DNA of 64,000 nt, from the NCBI RefSeq assembly GCF_014190805.1, contig NZ_JACHVQ010000003.1, positions 423,127 to 487,126 on the forward strand. Direction: 5' to 3'. Shown in pieces: positions 32,010 to 39,951 of this stretch; position 1 is the stretch's first letter, and each line of letters starts with the position of its first letter. The translations under genes were made by a program, and so were the position numbers. The notes under the pieces were generated by a model. The model saw only the letters and a program-made list of their open reading frames with translations, did not search any database and was not told the DNA's origin. The stretch comes from Flexivirga oryzae (lineage in GTDB: Bacteria; Actinomycetota; Actinomycetes; Actinomycetales; Dermatophilaceae).

Positions 32010-32747
32010 TCACACCGCCGTGTATCCGCCGTCGATGACCAGCTCGGAGCCGGTCATGTAACGGGATTCGTCGGAGGCGAGATAGAGCACGCCATACGCA
32101 ATGTCCTTCGGCTCGCCACGGTGACCGACCGGGATCGAGGAGAGGACTCGGCGGTTGTATTCCTGAGCCTTCTCGGAGGTGTCGGCCCGGACGGATGCCT
32201 TCGATCCGGTGTCGATGGAGCCGGGATGCACCGAGTTGACCCGGATCCCGCCGGCGGCATACGTCGCAGCGTCGGCCTTGGTCATCAGTCGGATCGCGCC
32301 CTTGGTCGCGTGGTAGGTCGGAATCAGCGAATTCCCCACGAGGCCGTACATGGACGACATGTTGACGATGCTGCCGCGCCCCGCTGCGAGCATGTGGGGA
32401 ACGACGTACTTGGTGCACAGCCACGTGCCGCGAACGTTGACACCGAAGACGTGCTCGAACTCCTCGAGGGTGACTTCGTGCGACGGCTTCTTCGGTCCGG
32501 GGATGCCGGCGTTGTTGACGAGCACGTCGATGTGACCGTGGGCGTCGGCGACGCGTTCGACTGCCGCTGAGACCGCGTCCTGGTCACTGATGTCCACGGT
32601 CCAGAGGAGGTCATCGGGGTGCTCGCCGGTCTGACGATCGAATCCGATGACCGTCGCGCCTTCGTCCTGCAGGACGCTTCGGGTGGCCGCACCGATGCCG
32701 GACGCCGCTCCCGTGACGATGCAGACCTTGCCGTCGACTCTTGGCAT
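32010..32747 (-). CDS. short-chain dehydrogenase/reductase
   Basis: A 245-residue SDR. CIVTGAASGIGAATRSVLQ is the nucleotide loop, VLVNNAGIPG the NNAG motif, IVNMSSMYG the Ser strand and IPTYHATKGAIRLMTK holds Tyr and Lys of the catalytic tetrad. VHPGSIDTG follows. Asp in GFDRQTG favours NAD(H). An alcohol dehydrogenase step between lactone opening and aldehyde oxidation is a reasonable role (inference). Operator site 4 lies 46-61 bp upstream of ATG 32747, inside a TTGACT-17-CATTGT block on this strand. Confidence 0.9.
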   Translation of the reverse strand: MPRVDGKVCIVTGAASGIGAATRSVLQDEGATVIGFDRQTGEHPDDLLWTVDISDQDAVSAAVERVADAHGHIDVLVNNAGIPGPKKPSHEVTLEEFEHVFGVNVRGTWLCTKYVVPHMLAAGRGSIVNMSSMYGLVGNSLIPTYHATKGAIRLMTKADAATYAAGGIRVNSVHPGSIDTGSKASVRADTSEKAQEYNRRVLSSIPVGHRGEPKDIAYGVLYLASDESRYMTGSELVIDGGYTAV

Positions 32748-32792
32748 GAGGGGCTTCCTTTTCAGTGCTTCAACGAGTGTGCTGCATCGACA

Positions 32793-32808
32793 ATGACGCG
32801 CGTGTCAT
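32793..32808. promoter_or_regulatory. TGACACGCGTGTCA-type operator, site 4 (before SDR/flavin reductase)
   Basis: ATGACGCGCGTGTCAT. The whole 29-bp block including GTTTAGTCAAG is identical to site 3. It lies between the stop of the downstream-encoded aldehyde dehydrogenase (32811) and the SDR start (32747), so it controls the SDR-flavin reductase operon. The TAA stop of the dehydrogenase gene is inside the third half-site. Confidence 0.7.
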
Positions 32809-32810
32809 GT

Positions 32811-34202
32811 TTAGTCAAGGGGTGTGGCCGCAGGCGTGTAGATGGTCTTCTTGTTGACGAACTCGTCGATTCCCAGTGAACCGAGCTCACGCCCGATCCC
32901 CGATCGTTTGGTTCCACCGAACGGAAGGTCCGCCGCGGAACTCTCGGGGCTGTTGATCCACACCATCCCGGTGTCCAGGCGCGCTGCGAATGCCGCGGCC
33001 TTGGCGGGATCGCTGCTGTAGACCGAGGCGCCGAGTCCGAACTCGGTGCCGTTGGCCAGTTGGGCGGCCTCGTCGGCGTCAGCGACGCGGAAGACCAGGG
33101 CGACCGGCCCGAAGAGCTCCTCACGGTAGGCGCGCATCGCGGGGGTGATGCCGGTCAGCACCGTCGGCCTGACGAAACAACCCGGGCCCTCGACCCGGCC
33201 GCCGCCTGCTCGCACCTCCGCACCGTGCGCGATCGCGTCGTCGATCTGCGACATGAGCGAGTCGACGGCGCCCTGTGACGACATCGGCCCGAACTCGGTG
33301 TCCGGGCTGGTGGGGTCGCCCACCTCGACCGCGTCGAAGGACTTGGCCAGTTGTGCGACGAACTCGTCGTAGAGGTCGTCAACCACGATCATCCGCTTGG
33401 ATGACGTACATGCCTGGCCTGCGTTCATGATCCGCCCGAGCACGGCGTCCTGGACCGTCTTGGCCAGGTCGTCCGAGTCGAGGACGACGAACGGATCGGA
33501 CCCTCCGAGTTCCAGGATGACCTTCTTCAGGTGCCGTCCGGCGACCTCGGCGACGGCGGAGCCCGCCCGTTCGCTGCCGGTCACGGAGACACCGGCTATC
33601 CGAGGATCGGCGATCATCGTCGCAACCTGTTCGTTCGACGCGAAGACGTTGATGTACGCGTCGGCGGGGAGACCTGCGTCGTGGAAGATCTCCTCTATTG
33701 CCTTGGAGGACTCCGGACACTGAGGTGCATGCTTGATGACGATGGCGTTGCCGGCGACAAGGTTCGGTCCGGCGAAACGGCACACTTGGTAGTAGGGGAA
33801 GTTCCAGGGCATGATTCCCAGGAGTGAACCCATGGACTCCTTGCGGATGACCGCGTGACCGCCATCCTTCGGGTTGAACTCGGTCTCGAGCAGGAAACCA
33901 GGACCTTGATCGGCGTAGTACCGATAGATGTCGGCCACGAGGCCGAGTTCCCAGAGCGCCTGGCTGAGGGGCTTGCCCATCTCGCGGGTGATCAACAGCG
34001 CGAGCTCGTCCTGTCGTTCGAGGTACAGGTCACTCACGCGCCCCAGGACGGCGGCGCGCTCCTCGACCGGGACCTGCCGCCACGAGGCGTACGCCGCACC
34101 CGTTCGAGCGAGAACGTCGGCGATCTCGTTGTCGGTTGCGGTGGGGAAGGTGCTTTCGATCTGTCCCGTGGCGGGGTTGGTGACTGCGTACTTCACGCTC
34201 AT
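32811..34202 (-). CDS. aldehyde dehydrogenase (NAD-dependent succinate-semialdehyde type)
   Basis: A 463-residue ALDH of the short SSADH/Sad group. MPWNFPYYQVCRFAGPNLVA is the cofactor Asn region and VTGSERAGSAVAEVAGRH the NAD loop. VILELGGSDPFVVL has the catalytic Glu and NAGQACTSSKRMIVVD the catalytic Cys. It differs strongly from the ALDH at 20325 (which has a longer N-terminus). It probably oxidises a second semialdehyde or another chain length. It has its own operator (site 5, 34278-34293) 76 bp upstream. The gene stops inside operator site 4. Confidence 0.9.
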   Translation of the reverse strand: MSVKYAVTNPATGQIESTFPTATDNEIADVLARTGAAYASWRQVPVEERAAVLGRVSDLYLERQDELALLITREMGKPLSQALWELGLVADIYRYYADQGPGFLLETEFNPKDGGHAVIRKESMGSLLGIMPWNFPYYQVCRFAGPNLVAGNAIVIKHAPQCPESSKAIEEIFHDAGLPADAYINVFASNEQVATMIADPRIAGVSVTGSERAGSAVAEVAGRHLKKVILELGGSDPFVVLDSDDLAKTVQDAVLGRIMNAGQACTSSKRMIVVDDLYDEFVAQLAKSFDAVEVGDPTSPDTEFGPMSSQGAVDSLMSQIDDAIAHGAEVRAGGGRVEGPGCFVRPTVLTGITPAMRAYREELFGPVALVFRVADADEAAQLANGTEFGLGASVYSSDPAKAAAFAARLDTGMVWINSPESSAADLPFGGTKRSGIGRELGSLGIDEFVNKKTIYTPAATPLD

Positions 34203-34277
34203 TCCAGGGCCCTTCTGGTGATTTCGGTCGACGCCGTGTGATGTCGAACACGGGTGCCGCTGCCTCGTGAGATGACA

Positions 34278-34293
34278 ATGACATCAGTGTCAT
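34278..34293. promoter_or_regulatory. TGACACGCGTGTCA-type operator, site 5 (before aldehyde dehydrogenase)
   Basis: ATGACATCAGTGTCAT: the outer TGACA/TGTCA half-sites are kept while the centre differs. GTCTAGTCAAG follows as third half-site. On the minus strand TTGACT and CATTGT flank it with 17-bp spacing, as at sites 3 and 4. Confidence 0.65.
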
Positions 34294-34336
34294 GTCTAGT
34301 CAAGACCCGGATGTATCGGGCCTCATTGGAAGCGGA

Positions 34337-35203
34337 TTACAAATCCTGGTATTTCTCGATGATTCGCTGCCATTTCGGAAGATCGTGCGCGCCGTCGATC
34401 TGTTGCTTGAGGCCGGCTTCGCTCGTCACGGGTACTGCGACACGATCAACTCCAAGTGATGCCAGCGCTTCGAGCTCGGCCTCACTGTCGGGCATGCTCA
34501 CGGTGATCTCGATCTGTTCAGGATCTCGGCCCGCCGTCTCGGCTGCGCGCCACAGGGTGTCACGCAGCTCGCTCGAGTAGCCGCGCGCTGGGAAGTAGCC
34601 GTCGCCCAGTCGGCCCGCTCGTCGTGCCGCTACCTTGCTGTCGCCGCCGATATGGATCGGGATGGACCCGTTCTTCGGTTTCGGCTCCATGTTGATGTCG
34701 TGGAGTTCGAAACCCTCGATCTTGGGGTCGTCCGCGGCTCCCCAGAGATAGCGCAGGATGTCGATGGAGTCATCCATCCGTCTCCCGCGATCGGCGAAGG
34801 GACAGCCGAGGGCCCGGAACTCCTCCTCCAGCCAACCGGAGCCCAGGCCGAGCATGAGGCGGCCGTTGCTGAGGTTGTCCAGGGTTACCGATTCCTTGGC
34901 GAACAGCACCGGATTCCGCATCGGAAGGACGATGACGGCCGAGCCGAAGCGGATCCGTTCCGTGACGGCGGCGCAATAGGCCATCCACACCATCGGGTCC
35001 GGGATATAGGTCTGGGCCGTCGCCTCGGGGATCCGGCCGTCTTTGGTATAGGGGTACTGCGACTCGTAATTCGGTGGGATCAGTACGTGTTCAACGGTCC
35101 AGACCGACTCGAACCCGGCATCTTCGGCTTGACGAACCAAGTCGCGCGCGGCGTCCGGGTTGGTGTAAGGGCCTGTGTTCGCGTACCGGATTCCAAACTT
35201 CAC
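34337..35203 (-). CDS. F420-type LLM oxidoreductase (TIGR03619-like)
   Basis: A 288-residue luciferase-fold protein. GIRYANTGPYTNPDAARDLV starts it, followed by DAGFESVWTVEHVLIPPNY, ITERIRFGSAVIVLPMRNPV-like sequence (with V for I) and LDNLSNGRLMLGLGSGWLEE. The length and the SGWL motif are those of probable F420-dependent oxidoreductases. It could reduce or oxidise an intermediate with F420 rather than monooxygenate. ATG 35203 is the first start before the barrel. Operator site 6, a perfect palindrome, is 119-134 bp upstream. It is 134 bp from the aldehyde dehydrogenase start and transcribed in the same direction. Confidence 0.85.
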   Translation of the reverse strand: MKFGIRYANTGPYTNPDAARDLVRQAEDAGFESVWTVEHVLIPPNYESQYPYTKDGRIPEATAQTYIPDPMVWMAYCAAVTERIRFGSAVIVLPMRNPVLFAKESVTLDNLSNGRLMLGLGSGWLEEEFRALGCPFADRGRRMDDSIDILRYLWGAADDPKIEGFELHDINMEPKPKNGSIPIHIGGDSKVAARRAGRLGDGYFPARGYSSELRDTLWRAAETAGRDPEQIEITVSMPDSEAELEALASLGVDRVAVPVTSEAGLKQQIDGAHDLPKWQRIIEKYQDL

Positions 35204-35321
35204 GATGCACTCCCGGAGTCAGTCCTGTATGCCGATCGCTCGGCAACCTTCGTCCCCGCAGAGATATCGGGGGTCTGCCGGAACTCCTGTGGAGGACCGG
35301 ATATCCGTATGCTGCTCGAAT

Positions 35322-35337
35322 ATGACACGCGTGTCAA
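35322..35337. promoter_or_regulatory. TGACACGCGTGTCA operator, site 6 (perfect palindrome)
   Basis: TGACACGCGTGTCA (35323-35336) is a perfect 14-bp palindrome and the best copy in the window. It lies upstream of the F420-type oxidoreductase and marks the outer edge of the island. The third half-site is absent; TTGACA on the minus strand overlaps the palindrome and could be a -35. Confidence 0.65.
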
Positions 35338-35399
35338 TGGTTGGGGTGAAGTCAGCGGTACCGAGTCATCACCTCGCGCAGCCATTTCCGCGGTGGTCA

Positions 35400-35610
35400 C
35401 GCCGCGGTGGCCGAGTAAGGGCGAGGCCCGCCGCGGTGGCCGAGTAGGTCGAGCCGTTAGGCGAGACCGTGATCGAGGTCCCGCGCCCGCGCTCGCCGAG
35501 TCATCGCCCCGCGCAACCCATTTCAGCACCGCCATTTCAGCGCCCGGTCATTCCCGCGGTGGCCGAGTAAGGGCGAGGAACGAGCCCGCATCGAGGTCCC
35601 GCACCGTCCC
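35400..35610 (-). repeat. REP-like repeat block, left of the DUF222 gene
   Basis: At least three copies of a unit that reads CTACTCGGCCACCGCGG or CTTACTCGGCCACCGCGG on the minus strand occur (about 35402-35424, 35430-35452 and 35554-35578), with GCGGGACCTCGATGCGGGCT-like sequence beside them. They are the same family as 36771-37100 but inverted relative to it. The DUF222 frame runs into this block and ends there. Confidence 0.6.
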
Positions 35611-36670
35611 GGTGGTCAGGCGACCTTGTCGGCACGCCAGCCGGGCATGGCACCTTCGGTCCGGCCGGGTCGCGACGGGCCGGGTCCTGACCGGCGTCGC
35701 CACCACGGTCGCCGGCGACGTGGTCGTGGTCCGTGCCCGGGGCCTCACCCGCACCGTCGTCGGCGTCACTGTCGCCGGCGTCGCCCTCGTCGTCGCTGGT
35801 GCCGGTGCTGGCGCTGGCGCTGCTGGTTGCGGCCTCAGTGGTGGTGGCGGGTTGGGGTGCGGATAACGCGGTGACCGCCTGCTTCAGGATCGCGGCGTTG
35901 GCGGGGCACAGGTCGGCGATCAACCGGATCATCCCGGTCGGCAGCGTCCGCCACGTCAACGACTCCACCTGCTCCAGGTGCGCATCCTCATCCGAGAGTT
36001 TGTCCGCGTCGTACTTGGCGATGATCCGCCGGGTCAGTTCCGTGACACCCCGGGCACCCAACGCGGGGTCCAGTTGCAGGAACCACGCCTGGATGTCCTC
36101 CCGGGCCGCGGCCGGTAACACTTCGGCGACTTTCGCGGTCTGCCGCAACGCCGTCCGCGCGGTGCCCAGCGTGCACGACCCGTCCCGCACCGCCGCGGCG
36201 ATGACGTGGTTGCGCCGGTCCCGGCACGCCTGCGCCACCACACTGATGGTGGACGCCGCAGCCGGTTCAATACTGGTCCCGGCAGCGGTGGCGCACCCGG
36301 TCACCCACTGGGTCGCGTTCGCCGCATCCGAGGTCAACAACACACCCCGGTCCAAAGCATTCGCGGTCGCCAACGTCGCGACCTGCCCCGCGCGGGCCTG
36401 CAGCCGCAACAACACCCCGACGAGGTCGGCCTCCTGGTCGTCCCCGAGTTGCTCCAACACACCCGGCAACTCATCCAACGCTTGGACGGTCGCGGTCACC
36501 TGGTCCAGGAGGCGGGGCCCCAGACCGGGCTCCGGCCGCCGCTTCGGGTCGTACCCGTCCGGGATAGTCGTATCCGGTTGTACTGGTGCGGGGTGGTCGG
36601 GCACGTGCAGGGGAGAGTCGATGGCCATGACGGTCGGATCCCCCTGTCCCCTGGGTGTTTTCGTTGTCAT
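35537..36670 (-). pseudogene. DUF222 (13E12-repeat) protein, HNH domain lost
   Basis: The first about 260 codons match the DUF222 domain found in front of HNH nucleases in Actinobacteria: LLRLQARAGQVATLATANAL, RDGSCTLGTARTALRQTAKV, AREDIQAWFLQLDPALGARG and LIADLCPANAAILKQAVTAL. The normal continuation (QRRADAL and an HNH zinc/nuclease domain) is absent. After a Ser/Thr/Asp-rich stretch the frame becomes compositionally odd and ends inside the REP-like repeat at 35537-35610. So the 3' end was replaced by repeat sequence, and no nuclease should be made. ATG 36670 or 36628 are possible starts. Confidence 0.7.
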
Positions 36671-36770
36671 GATTCTATCGGGTAACGTTCAGGAAGTACA
36701 GAGATTGTGCGAACATTTCTTCGATATAATTGATGCGAAACGTATCGGCTCGCGGGGTCGTGAGGCACGC

Positions 36771-37100
36771 GCGGGACCTCGATACGGCTCGCCCTTGCGG
36801 GCTCGCCTACTCGGCCAGCGCAAAATGACCGGCTCGTCTACTCGGCCACCGTGGGGTGACCGGCTCGTCTACTCGGCCAGCGCGGGGTGGCGCGGGACCT
36901 CGATACGGCTCGCCCTTGCGGGCTCGCCTACTCGGCCACCGCACCGGTGCGCGGACCTCGATACGCTTCCCCCGCTTCGCTCCTCCAGCTACTCGGCCAG
37001 CGCGACGAGGCGCCTACTCGGCCACCGCACCGGTGCGCGGACCTCGATACGCTTCCCCCGCTTCGCTCCTCCAGCTACTCGGCCAGCGCAAAATGACCGG
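36771..37100 (+). repeat. REP-like repeat block, right of the DUF222 gene
   Basis: Two copies of a 50-bp unit beginning GCGGGACCTCGATACGGCTC and ending CTACTCGGCCA (36771-36820 and 36892-36941) are followed by two identical copies, about 78 bp long, of a variant with CGATACGCTTCCCCC (about 36926-37003 and 37012-37089, 86 bp apart). Short CTACTCGGCCA pieces fill the gaps. This is the kind of dispersed palindromic repeat seen between genes of many Actinobacteria. No gene is visible from 36671 to 37169. Confidence 0.7.
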
Positions 37101-37169
37101 CTCGCCTACTCGGCCGGCGCAGCGGTGGTCGGCTGGTTACTCGGGGCGCACAGCGAAACGGCTTGGCGC

Positions 37170-38123
37170 TTACTGCATTAGAGCGAGGCGGCCGGCGGCG
37201 TGGAGCACGCGGAGGGCGTTCAGGGTGACCATCAGGTTCGGCTCGCCGGCGGGGCCCCAGTCGATGACCTCGGGTGTCACTCTGCTTCCAGATGGACGCC
37301 ACCACTGCGCGGCCGCATCCCACCGCCCGTCCGGTCGGCGCTTCGTCTCCAGCAGGTCCAGTGCGTCGGCCGCGCGTGGGTCGGTGGCCTTACCCACCTG
37401 CGCAATCAGCAGCAGCGCGGACAGCAGGTCGTAGTGCCAGTACGACGGGTACGGCGTCGACAGCCATCGGGCGTTGATCGGGGCGCCGGAACCGGACCTT
37501 CGGAAGACCCGATGGTTGAGGAAGAGCTCCACCGCACGGTCCACAGCGCCGCTGGCACCGGAATCTCCTGTGGCTCTGGCATATTCGGACAATCCCCACG
37601 CCGTGCAACCCGACTCGTGGAACGACGAGCGACGCCCCGAAGCGCGATGGTCACAGTTCCACCCGCCGTCCGGCCACTGCCAGGAGACGATCGCCTCGGC
37701 AAGCTGCCCGGTGCGCTCGTCGCCCGCGAGCCCGAGTCGCACGCAGGCACCCAGCGCGTTGCCGTGGATGCTGGCGTGGGACCGCACCAGACCGTCGACG
37801 ACCGGCGGTGGCCGACGCAGATCCGCGCTGATCCACGCCAGCACATGCTCGGCCGCGGCGGCAACTCGCGGATCGTCGCCGGGTACCCCGAGTTGGGCGA
37901 GTGCGACCAGTCGCCAGTGCGCGCCGGTCCACTTGCGGTACGGGTCGGTGCCGAAGCCTCCGTCGGCCCGTTGACCGGCGAGCAACGCCGAGACCCAGGG
38001 TCCGCTGAGCACGTCCTCGCCCGCCCGCGGCACTCCCAACAGGGTATGCCGCGACAGCTCACGCACCGCAGCCTCCGGCGCCGCGAGCAGCCACTCGACG
38101 GCGAACTGCGTACCTGCGTCCAT
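37170..38123 (-). CDS. prenyltransferase/squalene-cyclase-like alpha/alpha-toroid protein
   Basis: A 317-residue protein with QW-type repeats: GQRADGGFGTDPYRKWTGAH, VSWQWPDGGWNCD and LETKRRPDGRWDA. The pattern is that of the squalene-cyclase/terpenoid-cyclase alpha/alpha-barrel, but the DxDD or other catalytic acids of true cyclases are not evident. Proteins of this size are widespread in Actinobacteria without known activity. ATG 38123 (MDAGTQFAVEWLL) has GGAGG very close; another start at 38159 would add 12 residues. It stands alone between repeats and a secreted phospholipase-like gene. Confidence 0.75.
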   Translation of the reverse strand: MDAGTQFAVEWLLAAPEAAVRELSRHTLLGVPRAGEDVLSGPWVSALLAGQRADGGFGTDPYRKWTGAHWRLVALAQLGVPGDDPRVAAAAEHVLAWISADLRRPPPVVDGLVRSHASIHGNALGACVRLGLAGDERTGQLAEAIVSWQWPDGGWNCDHRASGRRSSFHESGCTAWGLSEYARATGDSGASGAVDRAVELFLNHRVFRRSGSGAPINARWLSTPYPSYWHYDLLSALLLIAQVGKATDPRAADALDLLETKRRPDGRWDAAAQWWRPSGSRVTPEVIDWGPAGEPNLMVTLNALRVLHAAGRLALMQ

Positions 38124-38387
38124 CCCTCCAGCATGCCAACCCGGAGCGCGCGAAAACACCCCACGTCACTTCGGTCCTCCCTCCACTCTTGCTGAAAGTC
38201 GCTCGGGCACAAGCTGATCGAATGGCAAAGCGCCGGTCTGGATTCAGTCTTCATTCGCCCTCGCACCCCCAGTCGTGGCACCTCCGGCTCATATGATGCG
38301 GCGCGCGATAGCCGATTCCGACCCTGCTCCGTTCACCCCTGGGGCCAGACGACTGCGCTTCCTTCCACCCCTTCAAGGAGGCCACCT

Positions 38388-39872
38388 GTGAAAGCCATGC
38401 ATTGGCTCGTCCGATCCGTCGCAATCGCGACAACCGTTGCGGCTGCGAGCTTCATACCGATAGCCGGCACCGCGCACGCGGCGAGCGACTACTCCCTCGT
38501 CACCCTTCCGGATCAGGGAGAAAGTGCCATCTACGACTTCGTGAACACCGCCACGAAGTCGATCGACGTCACGATCTACGAATTGCGAGACACGACACTG
38601 GTGAACGATCTGGTAGCCAAGGAGAAGGCAGGAGTCACGGTCCGGGTCATCTTCGACAGCCAGCATTCGTCGATCGACGGTGCGGCATACACCGCATTGC
38701 AGAACGCCGGCGCGGGAGTGACCTACTCGTCGTCGTCCTTCGTCTACACACACCAGAAGACGATCACCGTCGACGGCACCGAGTCCTACATCAGCACAGG
38801 CAATTTCGACACGAAGTACTACTCCACGTCACGTGACTACGGCATCTTCGACACCAACCAGTCGGATGTGTCCGCTATCGAGGCGGTCTTCGACGCCGAC
38901 TACGCCAAGACCTCCATCACACCGTCCGACGGCGCCGATCTCGTGTGGTCGCCGACCGATTCGCAGACCCGGATCCTCAATCTGATCAACGGTGCACAGA
39001 CAAGCCTGGACGTGCAGGAGGAGGAGTTCGGTGACCCCACCCTCGTCAACGCAGTCGTCGCGGCAGCGCAGCGCGGTGTGGCGGTGCGGGTGGTCGCGGA
39101 GAACGAAGACGACGACTACACAACGGAATTGAACGAGGTCACCGCAGCAGGTGGCCAGGTCAAGACCTACACGGACCCGAGCGGCTACTACATCCACGCC
39201 AAGGCGATCGTCGCCGACTACGGCACCGCCGACGCGAAGGTCTTCGCCGGCTCGGAGAACTTCTCCGACAACTCCCTGAACCACAACCGCGAGCTCGGCC
39301 TCATCGTCAGCGACTCCGGCATCGTCAACGGCATCGAGCAGGCCTTCGACGACGACTTCGGTTCGACCGGCGGGGGCGGTGGCGGCACCAGCGGCTGCGG
39401 GTCGAGCCAGCTGCTCGGGAACGCCGGCTTCGAGAGCGGTACGGCGTCGCCATGGAGCGTGTCGTCCGCCCAGGTGTTGTACGACGGCAGCAAAGAACCG
39501 GCCCACACCGGATCCTGGGACGCCTGGCTCGACGGCTACGGCACCAGCCATACGGACACCCTCTCCCAGACCGTGACGCTGCCGGCGAATTGCACTGTCT
39601 CCGCGTCATTCTGGATGCACATCGACACCGCCGAGACAACGACCACATCGAAGTACGACACCCTCAAGGTGCAACTGCTCGCGAGCGACGGCAGCGTGCT
39701 GCGCAACCTCTACACCTACTCCAACCTCAACGCGAACACCGGCTACAGCAAGTACACCTTCGACCTCTCGGCGTACGCCGGGCAGGCTGTCACGCTGAAG
39801 TTCACCGGGTCCGAGGACTACACCGACCAGACGAGTTTCGTCATCGACGACGCGTCGATCGCCACGTCCTGA
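38388..39872 (+). CDS. secreted phospholipase D-like protein with C-terminal beta-sandwich domain
   Basis: A 494-residue exported protein with GTG start and AAGGAGG 7-13 nt upstream. A Sec-type signal peptide (VRSVAIATTVAAASFIPIAG) ends at AHAAS near residue 32. Two HKD motifs follow: THQKTITVDG with STGNFD (about residues 123-145) and IHAKAIVADYG with AGSENFSDNSLNHNRELG (about 266-305). This is a complete pseudo-symmetric PLD active site. After a Gly-rich linker (about 325-335) comes a carbohydrate/protein-binding-like beta-sandwich with WDAWLDGYGTSHTDTLSQ and FTGSEDYTDQTSFVIDDA, also found at the ends of actinobacterial secreted proteases. It is likely a secreted phosphodiesterase acting on lipid, nucleic acid or cell-wall polymers. 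TATGAT at 38292-38297 may be its -10. Confidence 0.87.
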   Translation: MKAMHWLVRSVAIATTVAAASFIPIAGTAHAASDYSLVTLPDQGESAIYDFVNTATKSIDVTIYELRDTTLVNDLVAKEKAGVTVRVIFDSQHSSIDGAAYTALQNAGAGVTYSSSSFVYTHQKTITVDGTESYISTGNFDTKYYSTSRDYGIFDTNQSDVSAIEAVFDADYAKTSITPSDGADLVWSPTDSQTRILNLINGAQTSLDVQEEEFGDPTLVNAVVAAAQRGVAVRVVAENEDDDYTTELNEVTAAGGQVKTYTDPSGYYIHAKAIVADYGTADAKVFAGSENFSDNSLNHNRELGLIVSDSGIVNGIEQAFDDDFGSTGGGGGGTSGCGSSQLLGNAGFESGTASPWSVSSAQVLYDGSKEPAHTGSWDAWLDGYGTSHTDTLSQTVTLPANCTVSASFWMHIDTAETTTTSKYDTLKVQLLASDGSVLRNLYTYSNLNANTGYSKYTFDLSAYAGQAVTLKFTGSEDYTDQTSFVIDDASIATS

Positions 39873-39951
39873 CGCGGACGCGGGTCACCCGGACGCAGGT
39901 GGCCCGCAAATCCGGGTGCGCGACGGGCGCTCGGTCGCAAAGATCTGCTGT

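Noticed and set aside
36771..37100. Repeat block considered as a CRISPR array
   Set aside because: Units differ in length, spacers are absent or repeat-derived, and no cas gene is nearby.
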